Shown: positions 22,752 to 30,179 of the stretch, one piece after another
How positions within the stretch are numbered: position 1 is the first letter of the stretch
How the letters are laid out: every line of letters starts with the position of its first letter
Assembly (NCBI RefSeq): GCF_020216025.1
Contig: NZ_JAIWNC010000059.1
Coordinates: forward strand, 1-36,274
Direction of reading: 5' to 3'
Source of the DNA: Jidongwangia harbinensis
GTDB taxonomy: Bacteria > Actinomycetota > Actinomycetes > Mycobacteriales > Micromonosporaceae
Length of the DNA stretch: 36,274 bases
Translations under genes and position numbers: made by a program
Notes under the pieces: model-generated
Told to the model about the DNA's origin: nothing
The model's input: only the letters and a program-made list of their open reading frames with translations
Databases searched by the model: none

Positions 22752-23469
22752 CGGCCAGCTCGCCGGACGCCACCGCGGTGACCTGCCGCGCGTGACCCTC
22801 GACGGCCAGCCGGCGCACCAGCTCCAGGCCCTGGCGCTGCACCGCGATCACCCGGTCCACCAGCCCGTCCGTGTCCGCCAGCCGGTACGCCTCGGCGAAC
22901 AGCTCCAGCCGCCGGCGCCGGTCGGGCGGTGCCGGATAGCGCAGCCAGCGCAGGCAGTCGGCGTCGCTGCGGAACGGCGCCACGTACTCCAGCGCGTAGG
23001 CCACGTCGTCCAGCGGCGGGGCCACGTGGGCGTACTCCCAGTCCAGGACGCCGACCGGCCGGGTGCCCTGCCACACCAGGTTCCACGGCCCGTAGTCGCC
23101 GTGGCAGACGACGGTGCCGGCGTCCCCGCCGCCGCGCGAGCCGTCCGCCCACACCACGTCCGGGCCGGGACGCCAGCCGGCCACCGCCTCGTGGTACTCC
23201 CGGAGCAGCCGGGCGGACGCCACCAGGCCGGCCTCGTCGACCACCCGGGCCCAGCCGTCCGGGCCGGACGCGCCGTCCAGGTAGGTCACCACCTCCACGT
23301 CGCCGTCCACGCCGAGCACCCGGGGGGCGTACCGGAAGCCCACGTCGGCCAGGTGCCGCAGCAGCGCGTGCACCGCCGGGGTCCACGGCTGCACCGGGCG
23401 CCGCACCGTGTCACCGCTGCGGATCACCGGCCGGTCCGCCCGGTCCTGCAGCACCTCGTCGGAAGGCAT
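22699..23469 (-). CDS. Aminoglycoside phosphotransferase (APH)-like kinase
   Basis: 256 residues from ATG 23469, chosen because TACCGT lies 6 nt upstream (leaderless); GTG 23502 would overlap the TetR stop. APH/ChoK catalytic block: TVVCHGDYGPWNLVWQG (catalytic Asp in HGD, Asn in NL) and VLDWEYAHVAPPLDDVAYAL (DWE replaces DFG). The N-lobe ATP-binding part is short (VIRSGDTVRRPVQPWTPAV...), which is common in the phosphotransferase enzyme family annotation. The substrate could be an antibiotic, choline or a metabolite. No resistance claim can be made. The 3' end overlaps the GGDEF gene by 53 nt in antisense. Confidence 0.85.
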   Translation of the reverse strand: MPSDEVLQDRADRPVIRSGDTVRRPVQPWTPAVHALLRHLADVGFRYAPRVLGVDGDVEVVTYLDGASGPDGWARVVDEAGLVASARLLREYHEAVAGWRPGPDVVWADGSRGGGDAGTVVCHGDYGPWNLVWQGTRPVGVLDWEYAHVAPPLDDVAYALEYVAPFRSDADCLRWLRYPAPPDRRRRLELFAEAYRLADTDGLVDRVIAVQRQGLELVRRLAVEGHARQVTAVASGELAVIERQIRWSEEHRDLFG

Positions 23470-23475
23470 GCCCGC

Positions 23476-23481
23476 ACGGTA
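23476..23481 (-). promoter_or_regulatory. -10 box (TACCGT) predicting a leaderless APH-like mRNA
   Basis: On the minus strand TACCGT ends 6 nt before ATG 23469. No Shine-Dalgarno sequence is present. It lies only 18 nt from the tetR stop, so both readthrough and own transcription are possible. Confidence 0.45.
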
Positions 23482-23498
23482 GCGCCCGGTTCCGTCCG

Positions 23499-24095
23499 TC
23501 ACGACCGGGTTTCAGGTGCGGTGAGGAACGCGAGGGAGTGCCGCGCGACCCGGCGCATGAAGTCGACGCCCCGGCCGGCCCGACCCAGCGCGTCCATCCC
23601 GCGGACCGTGATGAGCAGGAGGGCGGCCAGGACGTGCGGGTCGTGGTGCGCCGCGAGGTCGCCGTGGCGCTGGGCCTGGCGCAGGCAGTGGACGAGACGC
23701 TCCTCGTAGATGCCGTACATCCGCTCGGCGCGTTTCGCCACCTCCGGGTCGGACGCGGCGAGTTCCGCGGTGGACTTGGCCAGGAAACAGCCGTACCGGC
23801 TGGCACCACAGCTGTCCGCCACGTGCCGCATGTGGGCGACCAGGCGTCCCGCGGCGCCGTCCTCGTCGCCGTCGAGGTCGGCCCGGACCGCGGCGATGGT
23901 GCCGTCGCAGTAGGAGTCGAGCGCGCGGAGGAAGAGCCGGTGCTTGTCGCCGAAGGCGCCGTACAGGCTGCCCCGGCTCACGCCGGTGGCGGCGACCAGG
24001 TCATGGATCGAGGTGGCCGCGTAGCCGGCCGCCCAGAACCGGTCCCGGGCCCGGGCCACCACCTCGTCCTCCTCGAACTCCCTCGGCCGCGCCAT
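23499..24095 (-). CDS. TetR-family regulator divergent from alcohol dehydrogenase
   Basis: 198 residues. Helix-turn-helix RARDRFWAAGYAATSIHDLVAATGVSRGSLYGAFGDKHRLFLRAL (about 15-60). The C-terminal part has SRYGCFLAKSTAELAASDPEVAKRAERMYG, the GCFL-NxxxE-like element of the TetR_C group tied to oxidoreductase neighbours (AcuR/YxaF-like). Probable repressor of itself and of the divergent dehydrogenase through the palindromes at 24111-24162. ATG 24095 follows the -10 box at 24102-24107 by 6 nt. Confidence 0.92.
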   Translation of the reverse strand: MARPREFEEDEVVARARDRFWAAGYAATSIHDLVAATGVSRGSLYGAFGDKHRLFLRALDSYCDGTIAAVRADLDGDEDGAAGRLVAHMRHVADSCGASRYGCFLAKSTAELAASDPEVAKRAERMYGIYEERLVHCLRQAQRHGDLAAHHDPHVLAALLLITVRGMDALGRAGRGVDFMRRVARHSLAFLTAPETRS

Positions 24096-24101
24096 GCGCT
24101 C

Positions 24102-24107
24102 ACCCTA
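24102..24107 (-). promoter_or_regulatory. -10 box (TAGGGT) predicting a leaderless tetR mRNA
   Basis: On the minus strand TAGGGT ends 6 nt before ATG 24095. The first operator copy lies just upstream at 24111-24126, where it would block polymerase. Confidence 0.5.
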
Positions 24108-24110
24108 CCC

Positions 24111-24126
24111 GGTTCGCGACCGGTCG
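24111..24126. promoter_or_regulatory. TetR operator copy 1 (CGACCGGTCG core)
   Basis: The block GGTTCGCGACCG repeats exactly 32 bp away in copy 2. Here it forms the palindrome CGACCGGTCG (24117-24126). Three helical turns between copies place both on the same DNA face. Confidence 0.55.
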
Positions 24127-24142
24127 TTCCAGTATGTGCTAC

Positions 24143-24162
24143 GGTTCGCGACCGATCGGTCG
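24143..24162. promoter_or_regulatory. TetR operator copy 2 (CGACCGATCGGTCG)
   Basis: A perfect 14-bp palindrome (24149-24162) preceded by the shared GGTTCG. It lies 27 nt before the dehydrogenase ATG, in its promoter region. This ACCGATCGGT-type dyad is a classic TetR-family operator form. Confidence 0.68.
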
Positions 24163-24188
24163 TAAACCGTCGTTCTGGAGGCTCCCGC

Positions 24189-25283
24189 ATGCCCACTGCC
24201 GTCACGGCGCTTTCCGTCGCCGGACCCGACGCCCGCTTCGCCACGGTCGTCATCGAGCGCCGGGAGCCCGGTCCCACGGACGTCGTGGTCGACCTCGGCT
24301 TCGTCGGCGTCTGTCACTCCGATGTGCACGCCGCCCGCAACGACTGGGGCTTCTCCACGTACCCGCTGGTGCCCGGCCACGAGATGACCGGCGTGGTGTC
24401 CGGCGTCGGCGCCCAGGTGACCCGCTACGCGGTCGGCGACCGGGTGGCGGTCGGCAACCTGCTCGACTCCTGCCGGGACTGCGGCAACTGCGCCCGGGGC
24501 CTGGAGCAGTACTGCCTCCGGGGTGCGGTCGGCGCCTACAACTCCGTCGACCGCAGCGGCCGCGCCACCGCGGGCGGGTTCAGTCAGCGGATCGTCGTCG
24601 ACCAGGACTTCGTGCTGCGCCTGCCGGCCGGCATGGACCCGGCGGCCGGCGCGCCGCTGCTGTGCGCCGGCATCACCATGTACTCCGCGCTGCGGGAGTG
24701 GCGGGCCGGTCCGGGGATGCGCGTCGCCATCGCCGGGATGGGCGGACTCGGGCACGTCGGCGTGCGGATCGCCGCCGCGCTGGGCGCCGACGTCACCGTG
24801 CTGAGCCGGACGCTGGCCAACGCCGCCGACGCGCGGCGCTTCGGCGCCACACAGGTGTACGCGACGACCGACGGCGCCCCGACCACCACCCTGGCCGGCA
24901 CGTTCGACCTGATCATCTCGACCGTCTCCGCGACCTCGGACACGGCTCCGCTGCTGAACCTGCTGACCACCGACGGCACCCTGGTCATGGCCGGCGCGCC
25001 GGTGGCACCGCTGACCGCGCCGGTCGGCCTGCTGATCGGCGGCCGGCGCCGGCTCGCCGGCACCTCGATCGGCGGCATCGCGCAGACCCAGGAGATGCTC
25101 GACTTCTGCGCCGCCCACGGCATCGTCGCCGACGTCGAGGTCATCCCCGCCGACCGGATCCACGAGGCCTACCGCCGCCTCGACGCCGGGGACGTGCGCT
25201 ACCGGTTCGTCCTCGACGTGGCGACGCTGCGCGGGCCGGCCGCCCCTCAGCCGGGGGACGGCAGCTCGGCGCCGGCCGGGTGA
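24189..25283 (+). CDS. Zinc-dependent alcohol dehydrogenase, NAD(P)-dependent
   Basis: 364 residues from ATG 24189 (GGAGG 7 nt upstream). MDR family, cinnamyl-alcohol/YahK-like: catalytic zinc ligands Cys42 (GVCHSDVH), His64 (PGHEMTGVV) and Cys159; structural zinc Cys95, 98, 101, 109. Cofactor motif GMGGLGHVGV (183-192). The family reduces aldehydes to alcohols with NADPH; an aldehyde-detoxification role under the divergent TetR is a fair inference. The end runs 37 nt into the convergent M50 gene. The last 20 residues are low-complexity (GPAAPQPGDGSSAPAG). Confidence 0.93.
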   Translation: MPTAVTALSVAGPDARFATVVIERREPGPTDVVVDLGFVGVCHSDVHAARNDWGFSTYPLVPGHEMTGVVSGVGAQVTRYAVGDRVAVGNLLDSCRDCGNCARGLEQYCLRGAVGAYNSVDRSGRATAGGFSQRIVVDQDFVLRLPAGMDPAAGAPLLCAGITMYSALREWRAGPGMRVAIAGMGGLGHVGVRIAAALGADVTVLSRTLANAADARRFGATQVYATTDGAPTTTLAGTFDLIISTVSATSDTAPLLNLLTTDGTLVMAGAPVAPLTAPVGLLIGGRRRLAGTSIGGIAQTQEMLDFCAAHGIVADVEVIPADRIHEAYRRLDAGDVRYRFVLDVATLRGPAAPQPGDGSSAPAG

Positions 25284-26413
25284 CGGTGCGGCCGGCCGCC
25301 CAACTCGACGATCTGCAGCGCCCGCCGGACGTCGCCGGAGCTGAGCACACCGCACGGACGGCCGTCCCGCACCACCACCGCTATCCGGTGCGGACCCGCC
25401 GCCATCGGCACCGCCTCGGTGAGCGGCGTGTCCGGCCCGGCCACCGGTACGTCGGCCGGCCGGACCAGGACGTCCGCCAGGCGGGTGCCGGCGCGCCGCG
25501 GCGGGGCGAGCGCGGCCAGCCGGCCCAGCAGGACCAGGCCGGCGAACCGGCCGTCCAGATCGATCACCGGGTACGCGCGGTGCGGATGCCGTGCCGCCAC
25601 CCCGGACACGAACGCCGCCACCGACTGACCCGAGTAGCCGCACACCGCCGGGGCCGTCATCAGGTCCCCGACCCGCAGGCCGGTGAACGCCGTGCCGAGT
25701 CGTACCCGCGTCGTCTCGGCCCGGGCCGACACGGTCAGGAACCAGCCCACCAGCGCCACCCAGACCCCGCTCAGCGAGCCGGTGAGCAGCACCGCGGTGA
25801 ACCCCACGGCGGTGAGCGCACCGCCGACCCACATCCCGGCCCGGCCGGCCGCGCGCACGCCGCGGGCCCGGTCGCCGCGCCACCGCCACACCACCGCCGC
25901 GACCACCCGGCCACCGTCCAGCGGTGCACCGGGCAGCAGGTTGAACACCGCGGTCACGGCGTTGACCAGCGCCAGCCACAGCAGCCCGACGCGCAGCAGG
26001 CCGAGACCGTCCACCAGGCCGGCGAGCAGCCCGCCGGCGGCGAAGAGCGCGGCCGCGCCGGCGCTGGCGGCCGGACCCGACACGGCGATGAGCAGGGCGG
26101 CCCGGGGATGCGGCGGTTCGTCGTCCAGCTCGGACACCCCGCCCAGCGCCCAGAGCGTGATGGCCTCGGCCCGGATGCCGTAGTGCCGGGCGGTCAGCGC
26201 GTGGGCCAGCTCGTGCACCAGCAGCCCGAGCAGGAACAGCCCGGCGATCGCCACGGCGGCCAGCCAGTACGCCGGGGTGCGGTGCCCCGGTGCGCCGGCC
26301 GGCAGGAACGCGGCGGCGAGTGCCTGCACGAGCAGGACCAGGACGACCAGCACCGACCAGTGCACCCCGACCGGTACGCCGGCCACCCGGCCCAGCCGGA
26401 CGCTCTGCCGCAT
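25247..26413 (-). CDS. Site-2-type M50 metalloprotease with two CBS domains
   Basis: 388 residues from ATG 26413. Zinc motif HELAH (67-71) in a membrane helix; the third ligand is Asp166 in NLLPGAPLDGGR (158-169), the standard NxxPxxxxDGG of group III S2P proteases. About six membrane spans, then CBS domains at about 250-310 (VGDLMTAPAVCGYSGQSVAAF) and 320-375 (TPLTEAVPMAAGPHRIAVVVRDGRPCGVLSSGDVRRAL). Such proteases cut membrane-bound regulators, with CBS sensing adenine nucleotides. The substrate is not in the window. Convergent with the dehydrogenase (37-nt overlap) and divergent from the xylanase. Confidence 0.93.
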   Translation of the reverse strand: MRQSVRLGRVAGVPVGVHWSVLVVLVLLVQALAAAFLPAGAPGHRTPAYWLAAVAIAGLFLLGLLVHELAHALTARHYGIRAEAITLWALGGVSELDDEPPHPRAALLIAVSGPAASAGAAALFAAGGLLAGLVDGLGLLRVGLLWLALVNAVTAVFNLLPGAPLDGGRVVAAVVWRWRGDRARGVRAAGRAGMWVGGALTAVGFTAVLLTGSLSGVWVALVGWFLTVSARAETTRVRLGTAFTGLRVGDLMTAPAVCGYSGQSVAAFVSGVAARHPHRAYPVIDLDGRFAGLVLLGRLAALAPPRRAGTRLADVLVRPADVPVAGPDTPLTEAVPMAAGPHRIAVVVRDGRPCGVLSSGDVRRALQIVELGGRPHRHPAGAELPSPG

Positions 26414-26506
26414 CGCCCCACGTCTCCCTGCGCAGCATCGAGGGCGGTGTCTGACCCGTCCAGTCTCGCACCGTTCGGCACTCCGGAGAAGTCGTGCCCG
26501 TGCCCC

Positions 26507-26519
26507 ACGGTTGAACCGT
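26507..26519. promoter_or_regulatory. Dyad ACGGTT-G-AACCGT upstream of the xylanase
   Basis: Perfect 6-bp arms, 28 nt before the xylanase ATG. It could be the operator of the xylanase gene, overlapping a possible -35 TTGAAC (26511-26516). No matching -10 at 16-18 bp is seen, so the promoter stays unclear. Confidence 0.35.
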
Positions 26520-26547
26520 CCGGGCGCCGCGGCCCGTACTGGACGGC

Positions 26548-27603
26548 ATGACTCCGACACGAACCCGCTCCCGACGCCGCGTCGCGTTCCTGTCCGGGTG
26601 GTCCGCACTGGCCGTGGCGGCGGCCGCGGGCGTGGTGGTCACCGCTCTGCCGTCCAGCGCCGCCGCCACCCTGGGCGGGGCGGCCGCGGCGGCCGGGCGG
26701 ACGTTCGGCGCCGCGGTCTCGGACAACCTGGGCGACGCCGGGTACGTGGACATCCTGGACAGCCAGTTCAGCGGGATCACGCCGGAGAACGAGATGAAGT
26801 GGGACGCCACCGAGGCCGCACCCGGTGCCTTCACGTTCGACGCCGCGGACGTGATCGTCGACCACGCCCGGGAGCGCGGCATGGCGGTCCGCGGCCACAC
26901 CCTGGTCTGGCACAGCCAGCTGCCCGCGTACGTGCAGGCCATCGCGGACCCGGCCGAACTCCGGACGGCCGTGGACCGGCACATCACCGAGGTCGCCGGG
27001 CACTTCCGCGGGCGGGTCGAGTACTGGGACGTGGCGAACGAGGCGTTCCTCGACGACGGCTCGCGCCGCCCGTCGGTGTTCCAGACCGTGCTCGGCGACG
27101 GGTACATCGAGGACGCGTTCCGTACCGCCCGGTCCGTCGACCCGGACGCCAAGCTCTGCTACAACGACTTCAGCATCGAGGGCGTCAACGCCAAGAGCGA
27201 CGCGACGTTCGAGATGGTCCGCGACTTCACCGCCCGCGGCGTACCGATCGACTGCGTCGGCTTCCAATCGCACTTCGTCCTCGGCCAGATCCCCGCCGAC
27301 CTGCAGGCCAACCTTCAGCGCTTCGCCGACCTGGGTGTCGAGGTCCAGATCACCGAACTGGACATCCGGATGGACCTGCCGGCCGACGCGGCCAAGCTCG
27401 CCCAGCAGGCCGAGGACTACGCCACCGTGGTACGCGCCTGCCTGGCCGTGGCGCCGTGCAGCAGCATCACGGTGTGGCAGGTCAGCGACCGGGAGTCGTG
27501 GGTGCCCAGCACGTTCGCCGGCCAGGGCGCGGCACTGCTGTTCGACGAGGACCGCGCGGCGAAGCCGGCCCTGGAGGCGACGATCGCCGCGCTCGGCGGC
27601 TGA
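26548..27603 (+). CDS. GH10 endo-1,4-beta-xylanase, secreted
   Basis: 351 residues. A basic N-terminus (TRTRSRRRVAF), hydrophobic core and a PSSAAA site near 39 form a signal peptide; the SRRRVAF run is Tat-like but lacks the strict FLK. The catalytic domain spans about 45-350: SGITPENEMKW, VRGHTLVWHSQLP, acid/base Glu165 in WDVANEAF, and nucleophile Glu270 in VQITELDIRMD. It ends at the domain end with no CBM, unlike the esterase and CBM2 proteins. It splits xylan backbone; together with the CE15 esterase it would open lignin-linked xylan. Stops converge with the oxidoreductase gene (10-nt gap). Confidence 0.95.
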   Translation: MTPTRTRSRRRVAFLSGWSALAVAAAAGVVVTALPSSAAATLGGAAAAAGRTFGAAVSDNLGDAGYVDILDSQFSGITPENEMKWDATEAAPGAFTFDAADVIVDHARERGMAVRGHTLVWHSQLPAYVQAIADPAELRTAVDRHITEVAGHFRGRVEYWDVANEAFLDDGSRRPSVFQTVLGDGYIEDAFRTARSVDPDAKLCYNDFSIEGVNAKSDATFEMVRDFTARGVPIDCVGFQSHFVLGQIPADLQANLQRFADLGVEVQITELDIRMDLPADAAKLAQQAEDYATVVRACLAVAPCSSITVWQVSDRESWVPSTFAGQGAALLFDEDRAAKPALEATIAALGG

Positions 27604-27613
27604 CCGCCGGCCG

Positions 27614-28579
27614 TCACGAGGTCAGCAGCAGGGTCTTCCCGACGGCCGACCGGTTCTCGATCGCGGTGTGCGCCTCGGCCGCGCGGTCGAGCGGGTACGT
27701 CTGCCCGATCAGCGGGGTGAGCCGGCCGGCCGCCACCTCGTGGAGAGCCCGGGCGGCGTACTCGCGGAACCGCCCGGGCGGGAACTGCACCCGCTCGATA
27801 CCCGTCACGGTGATGCCCCGTGCCGCCGCCGCATCGCGGTCCACCGGCGCGAACGCGCCGCTGGGCGTGCCGTGCGCGGAGAATCGGCCGCCCGGTACCA
27901 CCAGGTCGAAGGCCGCCCGGCCGTATCTGCCGCCGGCGCCGTCGAGCACCACGTCCAGACCGCCGACGGCCGCGGCGACCGATGCGGTCCAGTCCGGCGT
28001 GGCGTAGTCGACGACCTCGGCGCCCCACCGCCGGAGGCGTTCCAGCTTGTCCCGCCCGCGGGCCGCCGCCACGACCCGGCCACCGGCGGCGTGCGCCAGT
28101 TGGACGAGCAGCGCGCCCATGCCGCCGCCCGCGGCGGTCACCAGCACCCGGTCACCGGGCTTGATCTCGACCACGTCCATCAGGCCGAGCGCGGTGGTGC
28201 CGTCGTGCAGCACCGCGGCGGCGTCGGTGCAGGCGAGTCCGTCCGGCAGTTCGATCAGGTCGCCGGCCGGCAGGAGTGCCCGCTCGACGTACCCGCCGTG
28301 GTCTCCGGTGGCGGCGGCCACCCGGCGGCCGATCCAGTCGCCCGCCACGCCCGCGCCGGCCGCGGTCACCGTCCCGGCCACGCCGGCCCCGGGCCGGTAC
28401 GGCGGCTGCACCGGGAAGTACGGCCCGCCGTTCCCGCTCCGGATCATGGTCTCCACCCAGAGCACCTCCGCGGCCACCACGTCGACGACCACCTCGCCGG
28501 GGCCGGGCACCGGATCCGGCGCCTCCACCACGGTGAGCACCTCCGGCGCCCCGAACCGCGCCACCTCCACCACCCGCAT
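27614..28579 (-). CDS. Zinc-independent quinone-oxidoreductase-like MDR protein
   Basis: 321 residues from ATG 28579 (GGAGGG upstream). MDR family QOR type: no zinc Cys cluster, N-terminal MRVVEVARFGAPEVLTVVEAPDPVPGPGEVVVDV, cofactor motif TAAGGGMGALLVQLAHAAG, then a GGLDVVLDGAGG strand. Likely NADPH-dependent reduction of quinones or enones. A SoxR-like dyad lies about 50 nt upstream (28626-28645), which suggests redox-controlled expression. The gene is downstream of RtcB on the same strand but has its own promoter-like region. Confidence 0.92.
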   Translation of the reverse strand: MRVVEVARFGAPEVLTVVEAPDPVPGPGEVVVDVVAAEVLWVETMIRSGNGGPYFPVQPPYRPGAGVAGTVTAAGAGVAGDWIGRRVAAATGDHGGYVERALLPAGDLIELPDGLACTDAAAVLHDGTTALGLMDVVEIKPGDRVLVTAAGGGMGALLVQLAHAAGGRVVAAARGRDKLERLRRWGAEVVDYATPDWTASVAAAVGGLDVVLDGAGGRYGRAAFDLVVPGGRFSAHGTPSGAFAPVDRDAAAARGITVTGIERVQFPPGRFREYAARALHEVAAGRLTPLIGQTYPLDRAAEAHTAIENRSAVGKTLLLTS

Positions 28580-28614
28580 GCTGACCCGCCCTCCGCTCGC
28601 CGACCGACCCGGGG

Positions 28615-28645
28615 AGCATCAACCATCAACCTGACTTGAGGTCAA
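28615..28645 (-). promoter_or_regulatory. SoxR/MerR-like promoter box of the oxidoreductase gene
   Basis: On the minus strand TTGACCTCAAGTCAGGTTGA (28626-28645) has ACCT/AGGT half-sites and resembles the SoxR box. A -35 TTGACC (28640-28645) and weak -10 GATGCT (28615-28620) are 19 bp apart, the stretched spacing typical of MerR-family promoters. No SoxR gene is in the window. Confidence 0.45.
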
Positions 28646-28660
28646 CACCCGGCCCGCGGC

Positions 28661-29836
28661 TCACCGCCGGGCGTGCCCGCGACGGTGCTCCCGGCGGTCC
28701 CGGCGCGGCGTGGCACCGAGATCGGCGGTCTTGTAGGTGACCAGCGGCACGGTGGTGGCCACCGGCGTGGCCAGGCGATGGCCGGCCAGGTCGGCGATCA
28801 CCTGCTCGATCCGCTTGTACGCGGTGGGCGCCTCCTCGAAGAGCAGCTGCCGGTCGCCGCACACCACCAGCGACCCCACCGGGGTACGGCGCAACTCCTC
28901 GACGGTGTGCTTGGCCCGGCCCCGGCGCAGCGCGTCGGCACGCGACATCTTGCGCCCCGCGCCGTGCGCCACGGAGTGGTTGGCGTCCGCCCCGGCGTGC
29001 GCGGCGACCAGGTACGACGGCGTGCCGCGGGTGCCGGCCACCAGCACGTCCCGGCCGTCGCCCGGCGCCGCGCCCTTGCGGTGCAGGTAGACGCCATTCC
29101 GGACCTCGACCAGGTTGTGGCACTCGTCGACCACCGGCTCGGTGGGTTCGGCACCCAGCGCGAGCGCGACCCGTGCCGCCATCAGCCGCCGGTTGAGCGA
29201 TCCCCAGCGCACGGCCTCGTCGTGCATCGCCAGGTACGCGGCCGGATCGGGTGCCGGACCGGCCCCGTGCTCCTCGGTGTGCGCCCGCAGGATGCGCTCG
29301 CCCAGCCCGCGGGAGCCGCTGTGCACGATCAGCACGAGGTCGCCGCCGGTGAGCCCGAGCCGGGCCGCGTGGTCCGGTTCGAGGACGGCGCCGACCCGGG
29401 CCAGCTCGACGAAGTGGTTGCCCCGGCCGACCGTGCCCAGCCCGTCGAGGTGGCCGGCGGGAATGCCGCCGTCCAGGACCGCCCACGCCGGGTCGCCGGC
29501 GTCCCGGTCCGGGTCCAGCGGGCGGTCCAGGTCGGGGAACCGGGTGGCGAGTTTCTCGGGTACGGCCCGCTTGAGCCGGATCGGGAACACGGCGATGCCG
29601 CAGCCGATGTCGGAGCCGACCAGGAACGGGTACAGCACCGTCGACGACATGGCGGCGCCGATCGGTGCGCCCTTGCCGGGATGCAGGTCCGGCATGCCGG
29701 CGACGTGGATCATGCCGTCCAGCGCGGCCACCTGGTGGCACTGGTCGACGGCGCCGGACTCGATCCAGCTGGTGGGTGAGGCGAACACGGTGACGGTGGC
29801 CGGGACGGAACCCGGCCGGGCCTGGTGCGGGGACAC
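28661..29836 (-). CDS. rtcB: RtcB-family RNA ligase
   Basis: 391 residues from GTG 29836. Motifs of RtcB: MPDLHPGKGAPIG (48-60), metal site VGSDIGCG with Asp76 and Cys79, GRGNHFVE with His141, HSGSRGLG with His172, HRKGA (252-256) and AHGAGRKMSR with His291, the guanylylated nucleophile. It joins RNA 2',3'-cyclic phosphate to 5'-OH ends using GTP and Mn. At 391 residues it is the short bacterial form. No archease, PrfH or RtcA lies near. A possible target is tRNA or rRNA cut under stress; this is inference. The C-terminus is Arg-rich (RRDRREHRRGHARR). Confidence 0.94.
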   Translation of the reverse strand: MSPHQARPGSVPATVTVFASPTSWIESGAVDQCHQVAALDGMIHVAGMPDLHPGKGAPIGAAMSSTVLYPFLVGSDIGCGIAVFPIRLKRAVPEKLATRFPDLDRPLDPDRDAGDPAWAVLDGGIPAGHLDGLGTVGRGNHFVELARVGAVLEPDHAARLGLTGGDLVLIVHSGSRGLGERILRAHTEEHGAGPAPDPAAYLAMHDEAVRWGSLNRRLMAARVALALGAEPTEPVVDECHNLVEVRNGVYLHRKGAAPGDGRDVLVAGTRGTPSYLVAAHAGADANHSVAHGAGRKMSRADALRRGRAKHTVEELRRTPVGSLVVCGDRQLLFEEAPTAYKRIEQVIADLAGHRLATPVATTVPLVTYKTADLGATPRRDRREHRRGHARR

Positions 29837-30179
29837 GACGCTCTCTTCGCTGCGATGGGCGGGGTACGGCGGGATGGTCCGTCAGAACGTCATGCGCTCC
29901 ACCATCGCGGACCGCCTCCGGCGCGGCAAGCCGTTTTCGCCTGCCGGGGTGAGGCCCATCGTCGGGAGCACATCGAGGGGTCCGGGTTCGGCTCGCTTCT
30001 CCGGATCCTCGCGCCACTTCTGGTCGTGGGTCTGTTCAATGCGTGGATCCTGCGTACCTCGACGTTTCACTTCTTCACCCGGGACGGACTCGGCGACCTC
30101 ATGCGCACCGAGGACGTCCGCGAGACGTACCGCGGCAGGCGTGGCCGGCGGTGTACACGTCGGTGTGGCGGACCGGGTG
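29837..30179 (+). other. Gap with a possible decayed membrane-protein fragment
   Basis: Between two minus-strand genes. On the plus strand, about 29990-30140 reads a hydrophobic helix then polar sequence (LLRILAPLLVVGLFNAWIL, then FHFFTRDGLGDLMRTEDVRE); a neighbouring frame continues AWPAVYTSVWRTG near 30150. No good start or ribosome site is found and the frames do not join, so this looks like a remnant of an unidentified gene or chance. The rtcB promoter should also be here but no clear box is seen. Confidence 0.25.

Noticed and set aside
22699..23469. Antibiotic-resistance gene (aminoglycoside kinase)
   Set aside because: Only the general APH/ChoK fold is visible; many such proteins are metabolic kinases, so no resistance function is claimed.
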